A stretch of 64,000 nucleotides of DNA, taken from NCBI GenBank assembly GCA_949289345.1, contig CASENS010000017.1, forward strand, positions 1-64,000, read 5' to 3'. A program made the translations under genes and the position numbers. The notes below the pieces were generated by a model. The model was not told the DNA's origin, ran no database searches, and saw only the letters and a program-made list of their open reading frames with translations. Positions 14,079 through 23,726 of this stretch are shown one piece after another (the stretch's first letter is position 1; each line of letters opens with the position of its first letter). Source of the DNA: an uncultured Bacteroides sp. Lineage in GTDB: Bacteria > Bacteroidota > Bacteroidia > Bacteroidales > Bacteroidaceae.

Positions 14079-17000
14079 TTATTTATTTGCTTGTACTGTA
14101 AAATGGTAAACGCCCGATTGCAGTTTAAACGAAGTTTTACCTTCTTCCGCCATATCTTGCTCCACCCCTTTTACTTGTCCCCAATCTACATTTTTCTCTT
14201 TCATACCATCACCATAAACGGCAGGCAATACCAACGTTGCCGTTGTATTAGCTGGTACAGTAATCTCCAAATTCAGCACTCCGTCATTCAGCATCCAATT
14301 TGAAATAATGCGCCCATACATCGAATCATAATAAGTATTCACACGCTTTGGACCTTTATCTGAAATCCATGGTTCTATAACAAAACTTTTATAACCGGCA
14401 TCTAAATGACGAATACCTCCCAACGCTTCTATAAACCAACTACCAACATACAAATAGGAACTGTGCAGAGCAGAACCCCGACACTGCCAATCTTCGTAAA
14501 AAGTTCCTATCTTTTTTTTCAGCATATATCCCCAACTCGGGAAATCATCTTTGGACACCATCTCAAATATCAAATCATCCCGACCATTGTCCAACAATGT
14601 ATACATTAAAAAAGAACCGGCCGTTATTCCGCCCCAGAAATGTCCTTTACGATTCACTAAAATCTCCTGTTCCAATCTTTTCCAGACTTTTTCCTTCAAG
14701 TTTTCCGGAGGCAAACCGACAGTAATCGCCATTGCCAGATATGCAGGATAACCATTTACATAACTATTGTCATCGGGATTAAAGAATGAGGCATGAACAG
14801 CTTTCCGAACTTGAGCCGCACGTTTCTGATAAACATCCTTTACTTCATCCAACCCCAATATTCCAGCTATTTGCGATGCGGTTTCCAGGCTATAAATCCA
14901 ATGACAATTGTTGAAAAACAGTGTTTCGCGAGTATCACCCAAAGCCAAACCTTTGCTCTCCATCGCACGCCTTTCAGGCCAGGCATCCGGCCAAAGCCAA
15001 TCACCTAAAAAACTCCATTTTCCACCCCAACGTACCAGCATGTCATTTTCCGCTTTTGTTTCCAGGAAATCCAACCATTCCTGTATTGTCGAAAAGCTTT
15101 CTTGCAAAATACGTATATCTCCATACCATTGATACATCATCCATGGCAAAGTGATACAATAGCCACTCCAAGACGGTCCTCCACCTCCAATACGGGTAGG
15201 AGCCGTGTAAGGGATATTTCCATTCGCTTCTTGTACATCACGCCAATCTTCCATCCACTTTGAATAAAATGCGCCTAAACGATAATTACCCAATGCCATA
15301 CGCGTAGTAGCCAAAGCATCACCACCATAACCGCAACGCTCGCGATGTGGACAATCAACCACATAATTTCCCAAACTAAGATTTTCAAAAGTCCATAATG
15401 CCGTACGATAAATATCATTAAGAAGCGATATATCGCAATCAAAGCCACCACTACGTTGATAATCCGGACGAATCATCCAGCCTTTAATCTGCTCCAAACG
15501 AGGTTCACGACTAAGTCCGGAAATATATACCCAACGTCCAGTCATATAATTAAATCGATTACAAAATATTCCCTTCCCATTTTTTCCTATCCTATAAATA
15601 CTTTGAATGCCATAACTACATTCCGCATCCTCACGCTCAGAAAACTGAAAAAGGATAGAATCTCCAGGAGTTCCTTCCACCGGCATCTCAAACCATCCGG
15701 CATAATTAACACCCATATCCACCCGGTATGTTCCCGCATCCATTTTCTGGATAGAGACAGGACGGATTTCCTTTATCAACCTGTTCGGTTCAGTCCTATC
15801 TGAAGAAACGCATATAGAAGGTTTATAGACTTTTGCTTTAGTCCAATCGGAATCATCCAACTTAATCGTGTTCCAATCAGGTATTTCCAAATTCGCATCA
15901 TAGTATTCACCGGCAAAATGGTGTGCTTCCCAATAGCCCATCAGTTTATTAGGACTGGCATGCACCTTCCATGAATCATCAGAAACAATCCGCAGTTTCT
16001 CACCCGAATGCAAACAAATCTCAGCTTGAGCCAGTAATAAAGGTATAGCCGGCTTATCCTCACGCTGATAAGCCGGGAATATCGCCCAAGAAGTCCCCAG
16101 CCACAAAGCAATGACATTTTCCCCTTTTTGCAAATACTTGGTTATATCATACATCTTATATCGGGCGCGTGACTTATGGTCGGTTACAGAAGGAGACAAT
16201 ACCGCATCCCCCACTTTCCGACCGTTGACATACAACTCATGATAACCAATAGATGCGACACACAATACCGCATCTTTAGGAAAATCCGACAATATGAAGG
16301 TTTTTCGTAGCCAAGGATCATACATCTCATTGTCCACTTTCTTGCCCCCTTTGCTTTGTCGCTCCATTTCTTCACTTCCAATCCAATGAGCATTCCAATC
16401 TTTTTCCAACAATCCCATTCTCCAAGAAGCCGTTTCGCTCCATGCTGACCAAGCACTCTGCTCATCCAACATCCGCACCTTCCAAAAGCAGCGTTGAAAA
16501 GAATGCAAAGGAGTACCCTCATAAACAATATTCACCGATTCTGAAGAACGGACTATGCCACTATCCCACAAGTCACCTATTCCTTTCTCTAACAATTCTT
16601 GTGAACTTGCAACCAGTAATTGATATGCGACTTGACGCTTACCACGTGTCAATGTCGTATTTCCAAATTTCCAGCTCAACCGCGGTTGCCATACATCGAT
16701 TCCTTCCGGACTCCTCAAATACTCACACAGCAAAGCACAAGGCTGGACAGCTGCCACTTCTGTAGAAACCGTACTCCCGGTATAATCACCTGAAGGAAAA
16801 TCTATATTAATTTCCCTGTTATTCAAGAATAAACGGGCCGAATTCTGCTTAAATAAAGGATCTCCCGCCCAAATCTTATACGTTTCCGTATCCTTCTCTA
16901 TATAAACCACGACAGCCTCTTCTGAACGTAGAACCAACTCTGGCTCCAACTCCACAGAACATGGCTCATAAAACACAACCGCATATTGTTCGCCCGTCTT

Positions 17001-18842
17001 GACCGCTTGCACTTTAGATGAATTCTCTATAATCTTATAACAATCGGTTGTTATGAGTTTCTGGAAATCCGCCAATGTTCTATCCGGCACAATCATATAA
17101 ACATATTTATCGTCCTTCGGTTTCATTCCATGATTTATCTTAAGATTAAACAGGTCAGCAGAAAGCGTTTTCCCACTCTCACTAACATTAATATCTTTCC
17201 ATGAGCCCGTGTGTCTACGGCTTTCTACAGTTACATTTTCCGCATCAGGGAACCAATACCCCACGTTATCATGATAGACCCATACCGGATGTTCAACAAG
17301 CACATTGCCTACATAATTCTTTTGAGAAGCTCCCTCGCCCACTGTTACATTCCCAGCATAAAAACACTGATTGACCGTTGTCGCTACATCATCGGACGCT
17401 TCCGAAGAAATTCCTGCACCTAAACATAACAACACATCATTCAGAAAGAAATATGCTTTATGAGCCTTTACTCCTTTATAATCATGTTCATAAGCCAGCA
17501 CACCATTCACTCCAGTGCTAACTCCACCTCCAAAATCATTCCGCCCAAACAAATAACCTTCCAATCGAGCCGAATCAGGATTCTGTACAGCTGTAGTTCC
17601 CGGTATCTGGTTCCAGTTCCATAAAGGGAATATATTTTCATATTCCTTACCCGATGTCATTATATTTGTAGCCCCTAAAGGCAAATTATAGCCTTTTAAG
17701 TTCTCATTATTCAACATTTCCGTTCCATTCGTACGACGAGACACGACCTTGGCCGACAAATAATAGTTCGCCCCATGCTGAGTCATCATATCAGACTTCC
17801 AAAAATACCGGTTTCCACACACCGGAAATGCCTCACCATCCAAATGTTTCCTCCATGCCACGTAATCAGCCGCATGTTGTGGTTCCCCCTGTTCCATTCT
17901 ACGTAATGTTAAAGCGGAAATATTCCCAACTCCATTGGGACGTGAAATATTGCGACCTACAGCACCGAAATCAAAAGCATGACGATATCCCAGGAAACGA
18001 TGACCTCCTAACAACAAGTTGGAGAAAATGCTTCTTTTTTCTTCTGTAAAATAAGATTCAAAGCCTGTATCCTTAACTAAAAGAAGATAATAGGCAATGT
18101 CATCCGCATATGAAAGTCCATAGCCACCCGAATACAGTTGAGGACGATGCTGATGAAAACTTCCATCCACTTTAATACCCTCATCACCTTGTCTGCGTAC
18201 AATCTCGATAGTCGAAGCTATCGACTGGAAACCTCGTTTCAACAGTTCCGGATTATTCTCAATACATCCTTTGTGTATTGTAATGTTTGACACCCAAGTA
18301 CGGTTTTTCCCCCTATGTCCTTTATTCCCAGTCAAGTCTCTCAAATAAGAAGAATAACCAAGCAACTCATCATTGCCAATTTCTCCTTTCAGCAAAAGCA
18401 CAACAATCATATAATCCTGAGGTGCCCCGATGTCATTAAACCACCAATTTCTTGACTGAGGATCCATTCGCTGCCAATAAGAGAGCCCAGCACGAATAAG
18501 AGACAACAGCTTTTTATCCTTATAGAACTTGTTTCCTTGCTTCCGATACGCCACAGCCATAGAATCCAATCGTTTCAAGTGGGTTCCTTGAGGGAAATAA
18601 GCCTCTCCGTATACGGTAACATAATCAATGTCTGGAAAGCTACCATCCTCACGCATCATTTTCATACAGTTACCGACACCTTCCTCATCTACTTGTACAT
18701 CCAAATAGTTCTCAACAAGCCGTTGTGTAATTACCCTCAAATCATGCCCACCCAAATCGGCATCAGGCAAAGGCCATGCATCAATGAAAAATCCGAATAC
18801 AAGCAACAAAAAGAGTTCAAACCTTTTCATAATCACACACAT
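14079..18842 (-). CDS. PL8 polysaccharide lyase fused to GH78 alpha-L-rhamnosidase
   Basis: A 1587-aa secreted two-enzyme protein. After a signal peptide (start at M1, or M5 at 18830), residues 25-695 are a PL8 lyase: alpha/alpha toroid with N180 (GKNRTWVS), H232 and Y241 (HRPQLYSGGY), matching the Asn-His-Tyr catalytic set of hyaluronate and xanthan lyases, then a beta-sandwich ending DYTGSTV. From about 696 the chain is a complete GH78: DCPHRER with D1163 and E1168, D1175, and a putative base E1450 in GTFYEDW. D1163, E1168 and D1175 are spaced as in characterised rhamnosidases. Each half has a stand-alone homologue in the same PUL (704 and 883 aa). The protein probably cuts uronic-acid linkages and removes nearby L-rhamnose. 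It starts 3 bp after GH28. Confidence 0.9.
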   Translation of the reverse strand: MCVIMKRFELFLLLVFGFFIDAWPLPDADLGGHDLRVITQRLVENYLDVQVDEEGVGNCMKMMREDGSFPDIDYVTVYGEAYFPQGTHLKRLDSMAVAYRKQGNKFYKDKKLLSLIRAGLSYWQRMDPQSRNWWFNDIGAPQDYMIVVLLLKGEIGNDELLGYSSYLRDLTGNKGHRGKNRTWVSNITIHKGCIENNPELLKRGFQSIASTIEIVRRQGDEGIKVDGSFHQHRPQLYSGGYGLSYADDIAYYLLLVKDTGFESYFTEEKRSIFSNLLLGGHRFLGYRHAFDFGAVGRNISRPNGVGNISALTLRRMEQGEPQHAADYVAWRKHLDGEAFPVCGNRYFWKSDMMTQHGANYYLSAKVVSRRTNGTEMLNNENLKGYNLPLGATNIMTSGKEYENIFPLWNWNQIPGTTAVQNPDSARLEGYLFGRNDFGGGVSTGVNGVLAYEHDYKGVKAHKAYFFLNDVLLCLGAGISSEASDDVATTVNQCFYAGNVTVGEGASQKNYVGNVLVEHPVWVYHDNVGYWFPDAENVTVESRRHTGSWKDINVSESGKTLSADLFNLKINHGMKPKDDKYVYMIVPDRTLADFQKLITTDCYKIIENSSKVQAVKTGEQYAVVFYEPCSVELEPELVLRSEEAVVVYIEKDTETYKIWAGDPLFKQNSARLFLNNREINIDFPSGDYTGSTVSTEVAAVQPCALLCEYLRSPEGIDVWQPRLSWKFGNTTLTRGKRQVAYQLLVASSQELLEKGIGDLWDSGIVRSSESVNIVYEGTPLHSFQRCFWKVRMLDEQSAWSAWSETASWRMGLLEKDWNAHWIGSEEMERQSKGGKKVDNEMYDPWLRKTFILSDFPKDAVLCVASIGYHELYVNGRKVGDAVLSPSVTDHKSRARYKMYDITKYLQKGENVIALWLGTSWAIFPAYQREDKPAIPLLLAQAEICLHSGEKLRIVSDDSWKVHASPNKLMGYWEAHHFAGEYYDANLEIPDWNTIKLDDSDWTKAKVYKPSICVSSDRTEPNRLIKEIRPVSIQKMDAGTYRVDMGVNYAGWFEMPVEGTPGDSILFQFSEREDAECSYGIQSIYRIGKNGKGIFCNRFNYMTGRWVYISGLSREPRLEQIKGWMIRPDYQRSGGFDCDISLLNDIYRTALWTFENLSLGNYVVDCPHRERCGYGGDALATTRMALGNYRLGAFYSKWMEDWRDVQEANGNIPYTAPTRIGGGGPSWSGYCITLPWMMYQWYGDIRILQESFSTIQEWLDFLETKAENDMLVRWGGKWSFLGDWLWPDAWPERRAMESKGLALGDTRETLFFNNCHWIYSLETASQIAGILGLDEVKDVYQKRAAQVRKAVHASFFNPDDNSYVNGYPAYLAMAITVGLPPENLKEKVWKRLEQEILVNRKGHFWGGITAGSFLMYTLLDNGRDDLIFEMVSKDDFPSWGYMLKKKIGTFYEDWQCRGSALHSSYLYVGSWFIEALGGIRHLDAGYKSFVIEPWISDKGPKRVNTYYDSMYGRIISNWMLNDGVLNLEITVPANTTATLVLPAVYGDGMKEKNVDWGQVKGVEQDMAEEGKTSFKLQSGVYHFTVQANK

Positions 18843-18845
18843 CTA

Positions 18846-20315
18846 TTATTTATCAAATGGTTCCCCATTAATTTCCACTTCACGACTTTTATTCACAACA
18901 ATAAAGTCTGCTATATTCTTTCCACTACATCTATCTATTGATGTGTCTTTAACATCATCCAGCAAAAACAGAGGACGCTCATCCGGTTGGAATGCATTGA
19001 CACGAATATTATGGAAACGAATATTCTTGGCATGACGTACATAGAAACCTGCAGCCGGCAAGGTGTTTCCAAACATCCGGTTCTCCGGATAATCTTTCGA
19101 CACTTCTGGAACAGGCACTGAAACCATCGCTTTTGTTCCTCCACCCGGATACTCAATCTGCACGTCATGGATAAAGACATTCTCAACACAAGAATTCTCC
19201 ACACCTGTTATGGAACCTGTAATCAAGCTTTCAGCCCTTGCTACTATATTGCCGATATTTACATTTTTCAAGACGCCACCTTCTTTCCGAAAAGTCCGAT
19301 TCCGATCACCTAAACGAATAAAAATCGGTGTTTGAACATCACGCATAGAAACATTGGATATCGTAATGCCGTCAGCAATTCCTCCGTCCACCATTTCAAT
19401 GGCTATACCGGATATTACAGTCACATCTGCCGAAATGTGTTCCAATTGCTTACTCCAATGGCGAATATTATCCTCTGCTGCACGGCGAACAACGCAATTG
19501 GAAACCGCAACATTACGAAATCCGCCATGAGAAGCAGTTCCAAATTTAATCGCATTACAGTTACTGGCTACCACGCAATTTGTCACTGTTATATTCTCAC
19601 AAAAATCCGCATGATCACTTTTAAAACAAATCGCATCGTCCTCAACGTCAATATAACAATCTGAAATGATTGCATTCTTAGCGTCAATATCCAAACCATC
19701 ATTGTTATAATTGCAATGGCTAAACACTTTCACACCACGTATTATAACATCCTCACACTTTTCATAATGCTGTACCCAATAAGCCGAATTACGAAGTGTC
19801 AGATCCTGTACTGTTATCCCCTTACATTCTACCAAATAAATCAACTTAGGACGTTTGGGACCACCATCTGCGTCATTGCCAAACTGAAAAGTCGGACTTC
19901 CACCTTGCCCATCAACAACGCCCAAACCTGTCAACGAAATATTTTCTTGTCCACGCGCATACAAAAGCCCCGATGACTGATTCATTGTCCCATCTTTAAT
20001 CGGGAAAGCCTCATCATAATCCGACAAATTTGTACTGCCTAACAATACAGCTCCTGCTTCCAGATGAAGATTTACATTTGATTTCAGTTCAATAGGACGT
20101 ATCAAGTAAGTTCCACTGGGCACAAGTACGATTCCACCACCTTTTTGGGCACATTCGTCCACAGCTTTTTGTATAGGCTCTGTATTATCCGTTACCGCAT
20201 CACCTTTTGCTCCCCGTTGAGTAACATCAATCACATCACCCAAACAGATATCCGACCATACAGACAGAGTTACCAATAATAGCCATTTTATCCAAGTCTT
20301 CATAACATTCATCAT
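18846..20315 (-). CDS. GH28 family glycoside hydrolase
   Basis: This 489-aa exported right-handed beta-helix enzyme belongs to the polygalacturonase family. After a signal peptide it shows the opening VTQRGAKGDAVTDNT, then the catalytic groups NNDG (D206), EDDAICFKS (D226, D227) and SHGG (H263). These correspond to the family's NTD, DD and GHG. The fourth motif, RIK, is not obvious. Family members hydrolyse galacturonan, rhamnogalacturonan or xylogalacturonan; here, beside PL8 and rhamnosidases, another uronic-acid or L-sugar linkage is possible. The ATG overlaps the GH88 stop by 4 bp, so translation is coupled. Confidence 0.9.
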   Translation of the reverse strand: MMNVMKTWIKWLLLVTLSVWSDICLGDVIDVTQRGAKGDAVTDNTEPIQKAVDECAQKGGGIVLVPSGTYLIRPIELKSNVNLHLEAGAVLLGSTNLSDYDEAFPIKDGTMNQSSGLLYARGQENISLTGLGVVDGQGGSPTFQFGNDADGGPKRPKLIYLVECKGITVQDLTLRNSAYWVQHYEKCEDVIIRGVKVFSHCNYNNDGLDIDAKNAIISDCYIDVEDDAICFKSDHADFCENITVTNCVVASNCNAIKFGTASHGGFRNVAVSNCVVRRAAEDNIRHWSKQLEHISADVTVISGIAIEMVDGGIADGITISNVSMRDVQTPIFIRLGDRNRTFRKEGGVLKNVNIGNIVARAESLITGSITGVENSCVENVFIHDVQIEYPGGGTKAMVSVPVPEVSKDYPENRMFGNTLPAAGFYVRHAKNIRFHNIRVNAFQPDERPLFLLDDVKDTSIDRCSGKNIADFIVVNKSREVEINGEPFDK

Positions 20316-21496
20316 TTATCATTTAACATCTTATATCTGCATAAAGCTTCTATGTAATAATAGTCTGCATAAGTTAATGGCACATCAACCTCCGTCCCTG
20401 CCGGAATGTTGCCAACCGAATGCTCTAACACAAATCCACCATTCGTACCCAACTGCGCTGTATATTCAGGAGAAGAAAGTACACGTAGCATTTTTTCAGC
20501 CGCCTTATAGTACTTATCCGACAAATCTGCAGGAACATATTTGCACAATTCCAATAGTGCTGAACAATTAATAGCTGCCGCGGACACATCACGCAACGTG
20601 TTCGGTATGCCAGGAGCATTGAAGTCCCAATAAGGAACCAAGTCTTCGGGCATATTGGGATGATTTAAAATAAACTCAGCCACTTTTATAGCTTTATCTA
20701 AATACTTCAAATTCTTCGTAAAACGATAAGCCATTGTATAGCCATATACTCCCCAAGCCTGTCCGCGCGCCCAAGCCGATGTCTCAGCATATCCTTGACC
20801 GGCCTGATACTCTTTAATAGTACCATCAGACGGATTGTAATTAATGCCATGATAAAGGCTATTATCTGCACGGAAATGATTTTTCAAAGTTGTATCAGCA
20901 TGTCTTACAGCTATATTATAATAAGTGCTGTCCCCAGTTTCCTGTGTCGCCCAAAATAATAGTTCCAAGTTCATCATATTGTCAATGATAACTACAAAAT
21001 CATCGGGTCCACGGTCATGCGACCTAATGCAACCTACCGTCTGATTAAAACGGGATATTAACGATTTCGCACTGTTAATCAGAACATTCTTGTATTCCAA
21101 CCTTGGCTTTATTCGGTTGGCACCTCCGTAACTGCAATACATCATGAAACCAATGTCATGCGTCCCCGTATTGTACTGTTCCTGTTCCAACAGTTTCAAC
21201 ATACGCAACCCTTCGTCATATAGTTCCGTGTTTCCCGTTGCTTCAGCAAGATAAAAAAGCGTTCCAGGATAAAAACCACTACACCACCATTTGGAGTTAC
21301 TCGTCACCAAACGCTCCATATATTTATTATATGTTTTAGGGAATTTATCCGAACCATGTAACTCCTTCATCATACAAAGATACTGGTCGGCCGCATTCTT
21401 TAGCAAACGTTCCACATCAAATTTCTGTTCTGCATTCAAACCAAATGGAAAGGACAAAACCAATATCAGCATTATCCCGAAAAGCTTCTTTTTCAT
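20312..21496 (-). CDS. GH88 unsaturated glucuronyl hydrolase
   Basis: GH88 enzymes remove the 4,5-unsaturated uronic acid that a polysaccharide lyase leaves at the non-reducing end. The 394-aa protein begins with a signal peptide (GIMLILVLSFPFGLNA), so it acts in the periplasm. It then has an (alpha/alpha)6 barrel with SKWWCSGFYPGTL, THDIGFMMY (D114) and IIDNMMNLELLFWA (D172). These two Asp correspond to the catalytic pair of the Bacillus GL1 enzyme, with similar spacing. WARGQAWGVYGY follows, typical of the family. It lies directly downstream of PL8 (29 bp gap) and fits as the next step. GH105 is less likely because the HDIGF motif is of GH88 type. Confidence 0.92.
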   Translation of the reverse strand: MKKKLFGIMLILVLSFPFGLNAEQKFDVERLLKNAADQYLCMMKELHGSDKFPKTYNKYMERLVTSNSKWWCSGFYPGTLFYLAEATGNTELYDEGLRMLKLLEQEQYNTGTHDIGFMMYCSYGGANRIKPRLEYKNVLINSAKSLISRFNQTVGCIRSHDRGPDDFVVIIDNMMNLELLFWATQETGDSTYYNIAVRHADTTLKNHFRADNSLYHGINYNPSDGTIKEYQAGQGYAETSAWARGQAWGVYGYTMAYRFTKNLKYLDKAIKVAEFILNHPNMPEDLVPYWDFNAPGIPNTLRDVSAAAINCSALLELCKYVPADLSDKYYKAAEKMLRVLSSPEYTAQLGTNGGFVLEHSVGNIPAGTEVDVPLTYADYYYIEALCRYKMLNDK

Positions 21497-21525
21497 TGTT
21501 CCTTACTAATAATTATAGTTCTTTC

Positions 21526-23640
21526 TTATAATACTTCTTCTACACTCTTCAAAACGGTACTACCCGCATAATCACCGACAGGGAAAACGACTTCCAATAT
21601 ACTATTTTCTCCTTGGACATCCACACACTCACCCGCTAAAGTTTTATTGATGGTTATCCGAACCGACTGTTCTTGATAAAGGGGATCCGCTACGGCAAAT
21701 TCATATCCTGTTCCTTTCTTTTCTACATAAATCAACGACTTTTTATCTGCGGACAAGCATAATCCATCAGGAAATTTAATGTTTCCAGGCTCATAAAACA
21801 CAACCGCATACTGTCCCCGATCCTCATTGACCACCGCTTGCATTTTCTCTGTATTAGCAACAATCTTCATTTGACTGTCGAAGCCGTCAGTAGTAAAAAA
21901 AGATAAAGGTTTATCCGGCATGACTATATAACAATAAGTATCGTTTTGTGGCGTAGTGCCATGCGACAGCCACACACTGAACACATCCTTGGAAATCTGT
22001 TCTTCACTACCTGTCACAGCTATATCTCTCCATGTTCCGGTCTGCATAGTCCTTCTACATGTAATATTTCCTCCTTCGGGAAATACATAACCCACGTTAT
22101 TATGATAGACCCAATCTATACTTGTGTCAGACAGTTCATCCGTCAGTTTATCCACTCTGCCCATTACCCCATAAGTCACGTCTCCATCTGCCAAGCACTG
22201 ATTAACCGAAGTCCGTACTTCTTGCGTACGCGCTGCTGTAATACCAGCCCCCAGACATACCATAGCATCCCCTAAAAAGAAGTAAGCTTTCTGAGCCTGC
22301 ACACCTTGATAAACATGTTCATAAGCGATAATACCATTCCGACCGTTACTAACCCCACCGGCAAAACGGTTTGAGCCAAACAGATACCAACGAAGTTCGG
22401 CTGTAGACTGATTGGCTACAGCTGTAGTACCCGGAACCCGTGTCCAATCCCACACTGCAAAAATATCTTTATATTCCTGCCCGGTAGTCATTATATTAGT
22501 GGCTCCTAATGGTAAATAATACCCTTTCAAGTTCTGTCCGTTCAACATTTCCGTCCCATTTGAACGCACAGATATCACCTTGGCTGACATATAATACCGC
22601 AGTCCATGATGTGTCATTATATTGGATTTCCAGAAGAACTTGTTACCTGGTGCCGGGAATGCCTCTCCACGGATATGTCTTTGCCAAGCTTCATAGTCAG
22701 CGGCATGTTTCCAGTCAATCTTCTTCATCAAATCCAACGTATGCATAGACATATTGTGCAAACTGTTCGAACCGCTGATGCCTCTTCCGATGGTTCCGAA
22801 ATCATATGAATCTCTATAACCAAACAGCTGGGTTCCTTTCAACATTACATCCGAAATGATTTCCATCTTTTCACCTGTAAACAAGTCCATGAACGAAGTG
22901 TGATCCGCCAACGTAATATATTCAGCCAAATCAGACATAAACGACATGCCATATCCACCGGAATAAAGTTGGGGACGATGCTGATGAATACTGTTGTCTC
23001 TTTTTATACCTTCATCGTCTTTATCTTCTATCCTAATAGTAGAAGCGATGGAAGAAAAGCCCTTCCATACTAAATCGTAGTTATCCTCAATACAACCTTT
23101 ATGCAGCAAAACCGCTGAAACCCAAGTCCTGTTTTTCCCCTTATGAGCCGCATTATCCGTTTTGTCCACCAAATAAGAAGAAAGACGCATCCGGTCTTCA
23201 TGTCCGATATGGTTCTTTATTAAAAGAAGCGGAACCATGTATCCAGTAGGCGCTCCAATATCATTATACCACCAGTTTCCAGAACTTGGATTGGCACGTC
23301 TGAAAAAGTCCAATCCCCGCACAATTTTATCTTTAAGCTCTTGCTGATGATACAGTTCACTTCCCGGTTTACAATAGGCCAAAGCCATTCCCCTTAATCG
23401 CTTAAGATGCTTGTCTGCATCAAAATAGAAAGTTACGGTCTTATAATCAACATCACCCCAACTTCCATCATCTCGCATTGAACTGACAAAACCTCTGACA
23501 TCAGAAAAATTTACGCTCTCAGACAAATACCCCGTCTGGAGCCTGTAACACAATGTATCAATGTCCTTTTGTCTATCTACAGCAAACGCTTGACTAATAC
23601 CTACTACTAATGCGAACCATATAAGCCATAACTTTCTCAT
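21526..23640 (-). CDS. PL8 polysaccharide lyase
   Basis: This 704-aa secreted lyase cuts next to uronic acid by beta-elimination. After the signal peptide (LWLIWFALVVGISQAFA) it has the toroid with NWWYNDIGAP, N170 in GKNRTWVS, and H221 and Y230 in HRPQLYSGGY, the Asn-His-Tyr catalytic set of family PL8 with normal spacing. A beta-sandwich follows and ends DYAGSTVLKSVEEVL. It is clearly related to the PL8 half of the 1587-aa fusion. PL8 includes hyaluronan, chondroitin AC and xanthan lyases. With no sulfatases and many rhamnosidases nearby, a glycosaminoglycan is less likely here. It starts 86 bp after susD, beyond a strong hairpin. Confidence 0.9.
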   Translation of the reverse strand: MRKLWLIWFALVVGISQAFAVDRQKDIDTLCYRLQTGYLSESVNFSDVRGFVSSMRDDGSWGDVDYKTVTFYFDADKHLKRLRGMALAYCKPGSELYHQQELKDKIVRGLDFFRRANPSSGNWWYNDIGAPTGYMVPLLLIKNHIGHEDRMRLSSYLVDKTDNAAHKGKNRTWVSAVLLHKGCIEDNYDLVWKGFSSIASTIRIEDKDDEGIKRDNSIHQHRPQLYSGGYGMSFMSDLAEYITLADHTSFMDLFTGEKMEIISDVMLKGTQLFGYRDSYDFGTIGRGISGSNSLHNMSMHTLDLMKKIDWKHAADYEAWQRHIRGEAFPAPGNKFFWKSNIMTHHGLRYYMSAKVISVRSNGTEMLNGQNLKGYYLPLGATNIMTTGQEYKDIFAVWDWTRVPGTTAVANQSTAELRWYLFGSNRFAGGVSNGRNGIIAYEHVYQGVQAQKAYFFLGDAMVCLGAGITAARTQEVRTSVNQCLADGDVTYGVMGRVDKLTDELSDTSIDWVYHNNVGYVFPEGGNITCRRTMQTGTWRDIAVTGSEEQISKDVFSVWLSHGTTPQNDTYCYIVMPDKPLSFFTTDGFDSQMKIVANTEKMQAVVNEDRGQYAVVFYEPGNIKFPDGLCLSADKKSLIYVEKKGTGYEFAVADPLYQEQSVRITINKTLAGECVDVQGENSILEVVFPVGDYAGSTVLKSVEEVL

Positions 23641-23667
23641 AATGCTACCGTAAACTCAAATTTGTGA

Positions 23668-23698
23668 CGGGCGCGCAATCATTCTATTCGCGCGCCCG
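23668..23698 (-). promoter_or_regulatory. GC-rich hairpin between susD and PL8 genes
   Basis: CGGGCGCGC (23698-23690 on the minus strand) pairs perfectly with GCGCGCCCG (23676-23668) around a 13-nt loop. No T tract follows, so it is not a standard terminator. It may protect the 3' end of susCD mRNA or partly stop transcription, lowering expression of the enzyme genes. Confidence 0.55.
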
Positions 23699-23726
23699 AT
23701 CAACGATTCATATTATAAAAGACAGA

